Under the pieces are notes generated by a model. The model did not search any database and had not been told where the DNA came from. It saw only the letters and a program-made list of their open reading frames with translations. A stretch of DNA of 64,000 bases, from assembly GCA_963565915.1 (NCBI GenBank), contig OY751493.1, positions 1,612,001 through 1,676,000 on the forward strand, written 5' to 3'. The number at the start of each line of letters is the position of its first letter. The first letter of the stretch is position 1. The DNA comes from Entoloma clypeatum (Eukaryota; Basidiomycota; Agaricomycetes; Agaricales; Entolomataceae). The position numbers and the translations under genes are program-made. This document shows positions 30,887 through 42,361 of the stretch, one piece after another.

Positions 30887-32505
30887 CAGTGCCTCACAAA
30901 ACTGATTCAATGTTTGCTACTTTGTGAATACCTTCAAAATAACTTTGCAAATAATGCCAATCAAAAGAAGGTATTGGTACCTGGTTAAAGGCCCTGCTTC
31001 AGGACTCTCGGAATCTGCAATAATTATGTAATTCCCATAAGAAATGATCAATATATGATCAAATTACTCCAGGGACTCATTGAATCAGTTTTGTGAGTAT
31101 GTACAATAAATACAGTATTTTATACTTTAGTACTTGGTATTACCCTCCTTAGCTTTGATTACTGCCTCTACCCTTCTTGGCATACTTTCTATCAGGTTTT
31201 GACACACTTCTGGCTCTATATTATTCCACACCTCTGCTGCTCTGTCCCAAATCTCCCAGACTCCCTTGGGTGGTGTTGGATATTCATTCAACTTCCTTTT
31301 AATATGAACCCAGAGGTGTTCAATAGGATTGAGGTCTGGGGACTGTGCAGGCCAATCCAGCAGAGCAATATTCTTGCTGTCCATCCATTTTTTGGCCTTC
31401 TTGGAGGTGTGCTTAGGGTCATTGTCCTGCTGAAAAATGATCTCCTCTTCAGAGATTCCACTCTCCTCCATGCTGGGCAGCAAATTGTCCTCCAAAATGG
31501 ACACATACTGATCAGCATCCATTCTCCCCTCAACCTCTGCAAGTCTCCCCACACCTTCCCAACCCATACAACCCCAAACCATAATATTTCCTCCCCCAAA
31601 CTTGACTGTGCCCTGAACCTCTCTTTCAATAAGCCCCTCACCCTTCTTTTTCCAGACCCATTCCTTGCCATCTGACCCAAACCTGTTGATTTTGGTCTCA
31701 TCTGACCAAATGACCCTCTTCCAGTCCTCCACTGTCCATTCCCTGTGCTTCATAGCAAATGCCAACCGCCTCTTCCGATGTATGGCCTTTAAGAAAGGTC
31801 TTTTCTTCTTTGTTACAGCCTTGAATTCATGTTTTCTGAGAACCCTTCTCACAGTTGCTGGGGAGACAGGACTGGAGATGACAGTGTTGATGTGTTTGGT
31901 AGCCTGCACAGCATTGGAGGCTCTCCCTGAGGTGATTTGTGAAAGTATGTTTCATGTGTTGGTGGGAGAAAGCTTGGATGGACGACCACCAGAAGAGAGA
32001 TTGCGATCAGGAAGAAGATTCTGAAGCACTCTGGAGACAGTTGGTTGGCTGACACCCAGGTTAGAGGCAATATGACAAGTGGAGTGACCATTGGAGGCCA
32101 GAGAAAGAATGTTTTCCTTGTGGGAAGAGGAGATAGGGCACATGATTAATTATGGAGGCTGTTGAGGTTGGATTCTTCTTATACAACTTTCCTTGACAAC
32201 CCATCAGGGTTCTATTCAAGTTCCATCAGTAAGTCATGACAACTGGTTACCATACAACCAGTGAAGCATTTGATTCTGATAATTGCCATAGGTACTCACA
32301 AAACTGATCCAATGAGTTGCTGATTTAATTTAATCATATCTCCATGGATTCTGATCTAGATCATATGATTCCTTTATATTCTGAAAGCCCTGAAGTAGGG
32401 CTTTCAATTATATACCAAAGGTTTAATTCAATTGGTATTCTTTGCAGAGTTATCTTGAAGGTATTCAAAAAGCAACAAACATTGAATCAGTTTTGTGAGG
32501 CACTG
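30887..32505 (-). mobile_element. Tc1-like transposon, copy 2
   Basis: 1619 bp, TA at 30885-30886 and 32506-32507. Opposite orientation to copy 1 and nearly identical. Its flanks match crosswise to those of copy 1, showing an inversion between the two. Confidence 0.95.
31127..32143 (-). pseudogene. Tc1-like transposase, one in-frame TGA (copy 2)
   Basis: Same 338-codon frame as copy 1, with the same TGA and the same DD34E triad. Two residue differences from copy 1 in the catalytic part (Lys/Arg before VIWSDETK, Asp/Gly in WGCM-WEG). Confidence 0.85.
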
Positions 32506-32807
32506 TATCTGCGTGATCTACATGGATGACATCGTGGTTATCGGTAAAACCAAGGAAGAGCTCGCACGAAACACCAAAGAAATTCTACAAATCCTGTCAG
32601 ACAATGATTTGTTCCTAAAGGAGAAGAAGTGTTTATGGGAAGTAACGAAATGTCCTATATTGGGATATGTTGTTGGTAAGGGACATGTCGAAATGGAAAC
32701 TGAGAAGGTGGATACGATCCAAAACTGGCGAGCACCCACATCAAAAAAGGAAGTTCAGAGGTTCCTTGGATTTGCTAACTTCTATCGATGTTTTATTGAA
32801 GGGTACT
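32506..32807 (+). pseudogene. Gyp-A copy 2, RT segment B
   Basis: Continues segment A with CVIYMDDIVVIGKTKEEL to LGFANFYRCFIEGY. It is interrupted at GTACT (32803-32807) by the Gyp-B element and continues at 35870. Confidence 0.9.
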
Positions 32808-33292
32808 TGTTAAGAACTGATCAACAAAACATTGGAGCTACGTCAGACGCGTCGGAAGGTCGGAAGGTCAGAGCACGTGCAACGTAGGGGCAAGGACTTG
32901 GCTTCAACTTGTGTGTTGCGCCCTCGCTAATACGTTGGGGTCCTTATTTCGGAGGATCAGAGGATCGGAGGTCGGAGGTCGGACTCAAGTTAAGAGTTGG
33001 AAAGAGGACGGGAGGTATGATGTCGAATCTAAGTTGATATTCAAACTGAAGCTAATCCACGATTCTACATAAGTTTAAATACTATGTCGGAGGACGTGTG
33101 GCTTCGTCGGAGTCAGATAACAAGTGGCTGTCGGAGATTCTTAACATAAGTAAAATGGTCGGATGTAAGTAATGTATGTAGTAACGAGATTCATAACAGT
33201 AAGTATGCATAATAAGTATTAGTCAAAAATGTCGGAGGTGTCGCAGGTGTTGGGATTGGTCGGAAATCATCGGAATTGATCGGAATGTAACA
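32808..33292 (-). repeat. 3' LTR of Gyp-B-1
   Basis: 485 bp, TGTTAAGAAC...AATGTAACA. I count 14 CGGA and no TCCG on the plus strand. The following 40 bp (GTATTTCCCCCTTAGGGCTG...) is conserved with the same place in Gyp-B-2 and includes the polypurine tract on the other strand. Confidence 0.9.
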
Positions 33293-33384
33293 GTATTTCC
33301 CCCTTAGGGCTGAACCCATGAGGCCTAAGGACCTAGGTGGTCGGTGCGCGTTTTCATTTCAAACTCTTCTGAAAAAACCTCAAT

Positions 33385-34380
33385 ATGTCGGCAACCGATT
33401 TTCAAAAGGAGATGGAGGTGCTGCAGGCTAAGCTCGCGGAGGTGGAGGCGAAGAAGCGAGCAGCAGAGGAGGAGGCTGCGAGGAAGGCTGAGGAGGAGCG
33501 GAGAGCGGAGGAAGAGAGGGCTGCGGAGGCGGCGCAGTTAGCGGAGGAGATGCGGGTAGTGGAGGAGATGCGGTTAGCAGAGGAGATGCGGGTAGCGGAG
33601 GAGATGCGTCGGGCGTCGGAGCTGGCGGCTCAGAAGAGGGCCGATGAAGTGGCCGCTGCGCAAGGCGCATCGAGCAAGGGGTCGGGGGGGCCGCAGGTGG
33701 AGAAGAAGAAGAAGAAGGTGACAAAGAAAAGGAAGGTAGAGGAGGTGATGGTGATGGTTGGAGAGGGGTCGGGAGTCGGGGTCGGCGCCTGTGATAGGTG
33801 CATTGTGAAGGGCGTCGAATGCGAACACGATGAGTAAGTTCTTCTTTGGTTCGTCTCTTCTGTTTTAATCTTTTGTTTTAGGAATAAGTCGTCCTGCAAG
33901 GGTTGCGTCAAGGACAAGAAGAAGTGTGAGGTCGGAGTGTTGGAGGGAAAGTCGGAGGTGAAGGAGGTGAAGAAAACGGTGAAGGTGATTAAGGGGAAGA
34001 AAAAGGCATCGGAGAGTGGGTCGGAGGACACCGTCTTGGGTGTCCTCAAGATGATACTGGCAGAGACGAGGCAGGTGAGGCGACTGCTAACAGCAGTCGA
34101 AGGCTCGGTGAACACTGAGTATCAACCCAAGTCGCTGGAGGTGTCGGAGGAAGGGTCGGAGTCGGAGATGGATACAGTGGAGGAGACGCATGAGTTGAGA
34201 CTGGAGAAGAGGATTGCGAGAAGGATTAGGAAGGATCTTGTGAATAGGAAGAGGTTGGAGTTGCCGGAGCTGTCGGATGATTCCGACATGTCGATTTCGG
34301 AGCCGTTGGAGAAGGCGGAGTCGGAGGAGGAGTCGGACAAGGAGGAGGGTCCATCAAACAAGAAACAATGTACTAAGTAG
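33385..34380 (+). CDS. Antisense gene of Gyp-B-1: Zn2Cys6 cluster protein with coiled coil (315 aa)
   Basis: Two exons, 33385-33833 and 33882-34380. The 48-nt GT-AG intron falls inside the zinc cluster (phase 2, GA/G). Residues 1-110 form a long charged Ala/Glu/Arg coiled coil. Cys136, 139, 146, 155, 158 and 165 give C-X2-C-X6-C-X8-C-X2-C-X6-C, the exact fungal binuclear zinc-cluster pattern, with basic residues (VKDKKKC) in the second loop. The C-terminus is acidic (EESDKEEGPSNKKQ), like an activation domain. A nuclear DNA-binding role is inferred. It starts 92 nt after the LTR and ends 27 nt from the pol stop, tail to tail. The frame is intact although pol is ruined. Gyp-B-2 has a homologue. 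Confidence 0.82.
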
Positions 34381-34407
34381 ATAGAATAGTACTTGTTTTT
34401 TCTTGTT

Positions 34408-35787
34408 TCAGAGCGATGTGAGCGGACCCGGTTTGTCGGGATAAGCGGAGTGAAAGTCAGAGACAAGCTCGGGGGCGTTTTCCAATTCATTGGCTGGTAG
34501 CCAAGAGAATTCTTCATCAGTGTTTTCATATCCTAACCAACAGACGAAATATAGTAGCTTGCAGCTACATTGTCGGTCGATCTTTGAGTCGACTATTTCA
34601 GCGATCTTGTACTCAAGTTCTCCATCAATGTCAATCGGAGGAGGCGGAGGTTGGGTCCGATTCGGAATGGTGTTCGGAGTTGCGGGTTCAAGCATGGAGA
34701 CGTGGTAGACGGGGTGAACACCGCGGAATGTGTCGGGGAGTCGGAGGGTAAAGGAGTGTGTGCCGGGTTGTGCAATGATCTCATATGGTCCCAAGTACTT
34801 TTCTGAGAGTTTCTTGGATGGGCGTGTTGTGTGGAAGAACTGTGCTTTGACAAAAACCTGTTGTCTGACAGAAAATGTCGGAGGTGCGATCCGATTATTG
34901 TCGGAGGACTTCTGGTAACGTCGTTGAGCGTCAGAGATGGTGGCTTTCAGTTCTTGGTGAAGTTCGTCTAAGTCGGTCACGAAGGATTGGGCTCGGGAAG
35001 AGGCGAGGTCTCGTTCCGGGTGAACAGTAATGTTCAGATGGTAACCCTTGTTAGCAAAGAAGGGAGATATGCCAGTGGTAGCACTAGGTGTGTTGTTGTA
35101 CGCGAACTCCGCAATCGGAAGGAGAGCGGACCAGTTGTCCTGTTGGTAGTTGCAGAATATCCGCAAGTACTGTTCGAGGGTCTGGTTAGTGCGTTCGGTT
35201 TGGCCATCGCCTTTGGGGTGGTAACCAGAGGTGAAGTGGAGGGTCATGTTTAGAGCCTTTCCGAGAGATCAGAAGAATCAGGAGACAATTTCAGGGCCGC
35301 GGTCAGAGATGACATGTTCAGGGACACCATGTTTAGAGAAGACATGCAATACAAAGAGTACGGCAAGGTCTTCGGAGGTGCAGTGAATGGTTGTCGGAAT
35401 GAAGATACTTTGCTTCGTCAATCGGTCAACGATAACAAGGATGGAGTCAAAGTTGTCGGAGGTTGGAAGGGTCTTGATGAAATCCATTGAGATAGAATTC
35501 CAAGGACGTTCGGGGATCAGGAGCTGTTTGAGTAGGCCGTAAGGCTTGTGTCTTTGTGGCTTCGATCACATGCAAGTGGTACATGACTTGCAATAGTGTT
35601 TGACAAAATCTTGTATTCCGGGCCAGGTGTAATCGCGCTGAACGAGACTGAGTGTCTTGTTCTGACCTGGGTGTCCAGCAAGCATATGATCGTGCTTGTG
35701 CTGTAGGACTCGGAGTCGGAGGTCGTCGGAGTCGGGAACATGTAAGTAATGTACATAGTAACGAGATTCATAACAGTAAGTATGCAT
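34408..35787 (-). pseudogene. Gyp-B-1 integrase and chromodomain, broken
   Basis: From the zinc finger (HMLAGHPGQ, CTTC) through ISDRGPEIVS and GDGQTERTNQTLEQYL to a GPYE module and a chromodomain (LLYFVCWLGYENTDEEFSWLP). At least three stops, all TGA where Gyp-B-2 has CGC or CGT arginine codons. The aligned protein otherwise follows Gyp-B-2 closely. Confidence 0.88.
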
Positions 35788-35869
35788 AATAAGTATTAGT
35801 CAAAAATGTCGGAGGTGTCGCAGGTGTCGGGATTTGTCAGAAATCATTGGAATTGATCGGAATGTAACA

Positions 35870-38462
35870 GTACTCGAACATTGCAAAACCTCTCACCGCG
35901 CTCACAGGCGGTACGGCATTTACTTGGGGACCAACAGAGCAGCAAGCTTTTGAAGGTCTCATATGGGCAATTACATCGGCACCAGTCTTGGCATTACTGA
36001 AACCAGAGGGACAGTTCAGGGTTGAAACCGATGCATCGGGCTATGCCATTGGAGCAGTACTCTCTCAGAAGCAAGACAACAAATAGCATCCCATTGTGTT
36101 CTTGTCGCGGACCATGTCCGCGGCCGAACAGAATTACGAGATATATGACAAGGAACTCCTGGCAGTTGTGGAAGCATTGAAAGATTGGAGACACTATCTG
36201 CTCAAAGCCAGGGAATGTTTCGAGATCTTGACCAATCACAAGAACCTGGAATATTTCCGTCGTCCTCAGGACCTAAATCAACGACAGCGACGCTGGAAAA
36301 TGAAGTTACAAGACTATGACTTCGAATTGTGGCATGTGCCCGGCAAGACCAATGCGAAAGCAGACATCCTGTCGCGGTTACCCTGGTATGAAGTGGAACT
36401 CGAACCACAAGACAGTGACCAAATGCTCAAGGAGGGACTATTCTTGAAACGGTTGGAATCAGAAGATGTGGTACAAATGGAGATGTTCACGGAGGAACAA
36501 TTCTTTGAAGGGGGTGAAACATCTGATTTCATCAAAATTGGAAACATCACAATCATTGAAAACCCATGGATCGCACACATCAAGGCTTCGAACCGCATGG
36601 AGACAGAAGTAGCGCAGGGCCTAAAAAAGAATCCTCATTGGTATCAGCAGGAGAACGGGATCATCTATGCAGGAGAACGAGTCTATGTCCTGCCAGATCC
36701 ACAATTACGACAAGAGTTGATGTTCGAATCACATGATGCACCAGTGGCTGGACATCCAGGACAGTACCGAACACATGAACTCCTCACTCGCACCTACTAG
36801 TGGCCTACCATCCTGCATGATGTGAAGAAGTATGTGAAAAATTGTGACACTTGTCAATGCAACAAGATCAACCGACAGAAGCGACATGCTCTGCTACATC
36901 CCCATGCAGCACCAAGTCACCCATGGGAAGACATAGGGATCGGCGTTGTGGGACCAATACCAGAATCTGATGGAAAAAATGCAATTCTGGTCATCACGGA
37001 TAGACATTCAAAGATGCTTCACCTCATCCCGACAACCGTGGAATTATCAGCTGAAGGATTAGCCAAGATCTATTGGGATCAGATATGGAAGCTTCATGGG
37101 ATCCCCAAGAAGATCATCAGCAATAGGGGACTGCAGTTCACTGCGAAGTTCATGGAGATACTCTGCCGCATGCCAGGGATCAAGAGGAATCTGTCCACCA
37201 TGTACCACCCACAAACCGATGGACAGGCCGAGCGATCGCATCAGGAAATGGAGGCGTTCTTACGGAACTTTGTCAACCATCTACAGGATGATTGGGCTGA
37301 GTGGATCACAATCGCAGAGTTCCAGTACAATGACAAAGAACATCAGGCAACAAAGCACACCCCATTCTACCTCAACTACGGTTTACATCCTTGGAAGGGA
37401 GAACTTGTGTTAGAAGATACCAATCCGACTGCCAGCAACTTCTTGAAGAGACTCAAACAGGCACAAGAAGAAGCCAATGCAGCACTGAAACAAGCGCAGG
37501 ATCAGATGAAGAAGACAGTTGACACACGACAAAGTCTGTCTCGGGACTACCGTATTGGAGATAAGGTGTGGCTAGAAGGGACTAATATCAGGACCGATCG
37601 CCCCTCAAAGAAACTTGATGCACTCCAACATGGACCATTCAAAGTCCTAGAGAAGAAAGGGGCTAGCCATATGAAACCCCGAAGTACGCCATCCAGAAAA
37701 GGAAACCAGCCCCTGATCCGATCATCGTTGAAGGACAAGAAGAGTACCATGTGTCTATGATCCTAGACTCTCAAAAGTTCCGCGGAAAGATCCAGTACCT
37801 CGTCCAGTGGGAAGGATATGGCCCAGAAGAGAACACATGGGAACCTCGAGCCAACATTCAGAATGCTCAAGATTTGATCCGTAATTTCCATCGGCAGAAC
37901 CCGTCTTGCCCAAGATAAAAGACATTTTTTCAAAATCCACAACAGTATCGACCTCATCAGTCAAACACACACTGAGTTCCCCGCTCTAGTCCACTTCTCT
38001 GCCCAATATGTATAACCTCCCCATTCTTCTTCTACCTCTCAACCATCCTTGCCGCCATGTCTAACACCACTGCTACCTCCACTTGCACCACTGACATCAA
38101 CCCCGCCATCACCGCCCTCGTGAACAAAGCACTCTCCATGAGAGACCAAATCCATGCCCTTGAAACTTCCCTTGCCGATCTCCTTCACCACCAGATACAT
38201 ATCTGGCTTCACTTGCTGTCCAACCTCCCCGTCGCCCTGAGCCCTGAGGAGAAACAAATTCTCAGAAATTACACCAGCACCCTTGTCATTGAAAATCAAC
38301 GTATTCAGCTGGCTATCAAGGGCCTTGAGCTCGCTGTTGCCATCAATGAGGAGTTGATATATGATTGGAGCCTCAAGGAGAATCCGAACTGGTTCGATCC
38401 CAACAACAATGAGGGATGGGGACAATGACTCTGTGAGGACACAGAGCTTGAGGGGGGGAACA
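35870..38462 (+). pseudogene. Gyp-A copy 2: RNase H, integrase, chromodomain (decayed)
   Basis: Continues 32807. RNase H (TDASGYAIGAVL), integrase with HHCC and DDE core, and chromodomain (YLVQWEGYGPEENTWEP) are all present. Two TAG stops replace Trp codons of copy 1 (near 36084 and 36798). About 100 bp are missing near 37665, between the GPF module and the chromodomain. The extra 123-codon ORF follows. Confidence 0.9.
38057..38428 (+). CDS. Extra ORF after pol, Gyp-A copy 2 (123 aa)
   Basis: Homologue of 8283-8654 with the same length and no indels. The best conserved parts are ALSMRDQIHALETSLADLL and LELAVAINEELIYDWSLKE. Many of the replacements are Arg to His/Gln/Trp or Ser/Pro to Leu at CpG sites, which fits decay after insertion. 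It remains open although pol around it is broken. Confidence 0.72.
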   Translation: MSNTTATSTCTTDINPAITALVNKALSMRDQIHALETSLADLLHHQIHIWLHLLSNLPVALSPEEKQILRNYTSTLVIENQRIQLAIKGLELAVAINEELIYDWSLKENPNWFDPNNNEGWGQ

Positions 38463-38835
38463 TGTTACGAGTTCTATGGTATGCGGACGACGTCGTCATC
38501 ACTTTTACTTATTGGCCTGACTCAGCGCCCTCTTACAAATACATTATGTCACAACATCTATTTCCATTCCCTTCGCTGCTGCTCTGACTCATTCCACAGT
38601 AGCTTTACTCAGCTCCGCAATATGTATGACTCATTGTACATAGCCTTCCGCAGTCGCCTTACTCATGTGCACTGTCTTCCGCAGTACTGACTCATCCGCT
38701 ACCACCTATAGTCAGTACCTATATAAACCCCTTGTACTAGAGTAGATTCCTTAGATTTAGCAATCACATTGCTCTTCACCTTTCCACTTTCTGCATACTC
38801 TGCCCGAACCTTGGAACGGTTTGTTAAGCATAACA
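38463..38835 (+). repeat. 3' LTR of Gyp-A copy 2
   Basis: 373 bp, TGTTACGA...CATAACA; diverged and shorter than the copy 1 LTRs. It abuts the chromodomain of Gyp-C directly. The 5' LTR of this copy is absent from the window. Confidence 0.88.
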
Positions 38836-38903
38836 TCCGTCTCCCATGAGTTTTCTTCATAGCCATACCCCTTCCACTTGACTAGGAACTGCAGCTTGCC
38901 TCA

Positions 38904-40034
38904 TTGAAGCTGACTGTCCAAAATTGTTTTGACTTCGTATTCCATTTCTTCTCCAACTGCTGTTGGAGACAGTGGGATTTGGACATCTTGTTGGAAGGTG
39001 TCTTCTGGAGCCAGCAACAATTTTACAATGTGGAATACGGGGTGAATGTGAGACATGGAAGGAGGGAGTTTGAGTTCGTACGCATGCGTTCTGATGGGTC
39101 AGACAACTGGAAATGGGCCTACATATCTATGAGCCAGCTTTTTGGTCAGTCAGGTGGTTTTGAGGTTGGAGGAATCCAGAAAGACTTCGTTGCCCAGTTG
39201 AAAGGTCGGAGTAGATGTCCGACACTGGTTGTAGTACCACACCATGTTATCTTTGGCCTTTTCCAAAGCTGCTTGTGCTTCCTCCAATGCAGACTTCATC
39301 CGCTTGCTGAAATCCTCAACGGCCTCGATCTCTGATGGTCTTTGTTGGGGCTTGAAACCCATATATGGGTGATGTCCAGTGTCAATGTAGAAGGGGGTTT
39401 GGCATGTGGACACATGAATGTGGTTATTGTATGAGAACTCCGCCATTGGAAGCCATTCATCCCAGTTGTCCTGTCACTCATTGACAAACAGTCGGAGGTA
39501 TTGTTCCAATCCCTGGTTCACGTGTTCCATCTGTCCATCCAACTGTGGATGATAGGCCATCGAGGCAGCAACCTTGATACCTAGCAGCCTGTACAATTTC
39601 CGCATGAACTTGGCAACAAACTGTGGTCTGCAATCAGAGACGATGGCCTCTGGGAGTCCGTGAAGTTTCCAGACATGTTGAACATAGGACTTTGCAGATC
39701 CGAGGGCAGACGGAGCAGAGTGCATCGGAATGAAGTGTCTGTGCTTTCCAACTGAGTCTACCACTACCATGATAGTGTCATATCCATGGGCTTCTGGTAG
39801 TTCAGTGATAAAATCAACACTAGTTACCTGCCATCGCTCTGATGGAACTGGGAGTGGATGGAGTTCACTGGAGGGTGCAGAGCATTGGACCTTGGTGCGG
39901 AGGCATGGGTCGCCAGTTTTACAATACTGACCAATTAAGCGTGCCATATGGGGCCACCAATAACTGCGCGATACCAACTCCAGAGTCTTCCAACATCCTG
40001 GATGTCCGACCACTGGATTCTTGTGATGTTGCAT
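38904..40034 (-). pseudogene. Gyp-C integrase and GPY module
   Basis: HHCC finger (VVGHPGCWKTLELVSRSYWW, with GDPC in place of a CxxC), DDE core (SVDFITELPEAHGYD; AIVSDCRPQFV, where the usual Gly after Arg is lost; LDGQMEHVNQGLEQYL) and a downstream basic/GPF region. A stop lies near 39475. The copy is inactive. Confidence 0.8.
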
Positions 40035-40299
40035 GATTATTCGCTGTCAGAGCTGTGGGCTGTTGGGCACATAAATGTGATCTCAAAAGTACAGTAAACC
40101 CTCTGACTGTTGCTATTCCGCTCCACGGATGGAGGCAGCTCTGACCATTGGAAGGGATTTGATTACCTCTGCTATGCTATCCTCAAGAAGGCCATTGCAG
40201 GTGCCCTGTCGGAGTTGGAGAAATGACTGTCAGAGGTGCATGCAGAATATAGGGGATGAAAGGTTGGGGAAAGACAGATCCTGCCGCTGCCTTCGGTGC

Positions 40300-41121
40300 G
40301 GTTGGAGCAGTGTGGAAAGGGTTTGGGCATGTCGGAACTGTGGACTTGGAAGCTTTATTGGTGATTCAATTATTGTTGTTGACTCATGCAGCTGCATACC
40401 AGGCATCCGGGTTGTCATACGTGGGTCATCCAAAAGTTAGTGTAGCAATTTCAGATTGGATGTCGGATTGGAGGCCGTGTCAGAACTTGAGTACTATGTT
40501 CGTTCCTTCAGTGTACCCAGCCTTTTCGACATAATCTTTGAAGTCGTCAATGTAAGCCTCCACATCTCAACTACCTTGTTAATAGGCTTCTCCCTCAAGA
40601 ATGAGCCGTGCATCTTGTTCTTCATTTTTTGGAGTAAACTCTGTGATGAAAGCAGTTCGGAACTGTACCCAGGTCTGATGACACGGAGCTCCGGTTCGAC
40701 GCTCTTGTTGGATGACGCAGCTGGAGAAGTGCACAGCATGTCCACTCTTCATGAAGGAAAGCGCCCAATAGATCCTAGCATGATTGTCTGCAAACTGTTC
40801 TGGAACCAGTCCCATATACAGTTCGCAAGAATTAAGGAAAGTCCAACCAGTGGTACATGCTCCATTGAAGTCCGATGGAGTTGCAGGTTTGGCCTGACGC
40901 ACACCTGGATTGGCAGGCGCAATCGGAGCAGGCAGAAAGGCCAGAACTGGGGCCTCTGCTGGAAGGGGAATCAGGTCGGGGTTGGGAATGGGAGCAGGTG
41001 GAATAGCAGCATGGATAAGTTGTTCGAGTTGAGTGGTAATGTTGGTGAAGGTCTGGCAGTGTTCCTGGAACTCATGTTTGAGCTCAGCAAGATGTTCAGG
41101 GTCATCCATTTCTACGTGCAA
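40300..41121 (-). pseudogene. Gyp-C Gag fragment
   Basis: Coiled N-terminal stretch (EHLAELKHEFQEHCQTF), Pro-rich linker, then a capsid-type region (TSGWTFL-like GWTFLNSCELYMGLVPEQF, IYWALSFMKSGHAV, FRTAFITEF). The main open frame runs 40579-41121; beyond it the capsid can be followed in broken frame to about 40300. Confidence 0.7.
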
Positions 41122-41297
41122 TATGGAGTCACCAGTTACAGGGTGGTAGGCAGAATGGTGGGAAGAGGGATCGGAAGGGGCGTCGGATGTACCAGAATTG
41201 GAGGAGGGCGGACTCGAGTCCGTGTCGTCATCTCCGAAGTGCAGAATGGCTTCAACGGTACAATTTGTACCTGGTCTGTTTAGAGAGAACTTTCTAC

Positions 41298-41806
41298 TGT
41301 AAGGGCGACCTTATGATCCAACAACTCCGAAGTGCTCCGAAGCGACTCCGACATTGGATGACTTGCAAGGGAAATCCAAAGTTAAATTAGACTCTACAAA
41401 GTACAATATGAGGCGTATCTTGCAATGGGAAATCCAAAGAGAAAGTTCTGAGGATTTCCATGCAAGCTAGGCAGCTATATAGATGATGAGAATTGGAAAT
41501 GGGGAGAGGAATGTTGAAATACGACAAAGATCGGGAGTAGGGATGGGAAAAGAATATGTAAATCGGAATAGTGCATATGGTGATATAATTTGTTGCTCTG
41601 ACGTGCCCTCCGATGCGGAGTATGGTCGGAGGTCATCAGAGGTCGGAGGTGATGAAAGAGAGATGGAAAAGAAAGGAAACATAAAGTATAGTAATTGACA
41701 TATCACAACGGTTAGAGGGTGGGTCAGAGGTGTCGGACTAATCGGAGGATGGGTCGGAGGTGTTGGACTAAGGAAATTGGATGGAAATTGGATGCTTGCC
41801 CTTACA
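41298..41806 (-). repeat. LTR of Gyp-C
   Basis: 509 bp with the terminal inverted word TGTAAGGGC...GCCCTTACA. It lies upstream of gag on the minus strand, so it is the 5' LTR. No second LTR is in the window. The stretch between it and gag (41122-41297) is leader. Confidence 0.75.
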
Positions 41807-42361
41807 GCGGCAGGACAACTGGGATGAATGGCTTCTGATGGTGGAGTTCTCGTACAATAACCATATTTATGTGTCCACATGCCAAACCCCCTTTTATGTT
41901 GACACTGGATGTCACCCGCACATGGGCTTTGAGCCCCATCAGAGACCATCAGAGATCGAGGCTGTTGAGAATTTTAGCAAGCGGATGAAGTCTGCATTGG
42001 AGGAAGCACGAGCAGCTTTGGAAAAGGCCAAAGATAACATGGTGTGGTACTACAACCAGCGTCGGACATCTACTCCGACCTTCCAACTGGGCAACAAAGT
42101 CTTTCTGGATTCCTCCAACCTCAAAACCACCCGACTGACCAAAAAGCTGGCTCATAGATATGTAGGCCCATTTCCAGTTGTCCGACCCATCGGAATGCAT
42201 GTGTACGAACTCAAACTCCCTCCTTCCATGTCTCAGATTCACCCCGTATTCCACATTGTAAAATTGTTGCTGGCTCCAGAAGACACCTTCCAACAAGATG
42301 TCCAAATCCCACTGCCTCCAACAGCAGTCGGAGAAGAAATGGAATACGAATCTCAACCAGT
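41807..42361 (+). pseudogene. Gyp-C family integrase C-terminal fragment
   Basis: RQDNWDEWLLMVEFSYNNH through the GPF module (YVGPFPVVRPIGMHVYELK) to the start of the chromodomain linker. It is an inverted near-copy of 38955-39470. It is the target into which Gyp-C inserted, and it is truncated on the right by repeat sequence. Confidence 0.8.

Larger units (their letters stand above)
32808..35869 (-). mobile_element. Gyp-B-1: internally deleted chromodomain Ty3/Gypsy element with antisense zinc-cluster gene
   Basis: 3062 bp between GTACT duplications (32803-32807 and 35870-35874), inside Gyp-A copy 2. The 3' LTR is complete (32808-33292); only the last about 130 bp of the 5' LTR remain (about 35740-35869). 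Gag, protease, RT and RNase H are deleted; pol starts at the integrase finger. The plus strand carries the antisense gene. The sequence is packed with CGGA. Confidence 0.9.
38836..41806 (-). mobile_element. Gyp-C: internally deleted chromodomain Ty3/Gypsy element
   Basis: Minus-strand remnant: LTR (41298-41806), gag (to about 40300), then integrase (40034 to 38836). Protease, RT and RNase H are missing between them. The 3' end is cut inside the chromodomain (LVKWKGYGYEENSWET) by the LTR of Gyp-A copy 2. It is inserted in an older piece of the same family (41807-42360). Confidence 0.82.

Noticed and set aside
33428..34115. Minus-strand frames opposite the Gyp-B-1 zinc-cluster gene
   Set aside because: Low-complexity Pro/Ser frames that mirror the Ala/Glu coiled coil; they cross the intron and do not align with Gyp-B-2.
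40456..41283. A 275-codon plus-strand frame across Gyp-C gag
   Set aside because: It is antisense to a recognisable Gag capsid region, has no domain, coiled coil or cysteine cluster, and lacks the conserved features of the real antisense genes.
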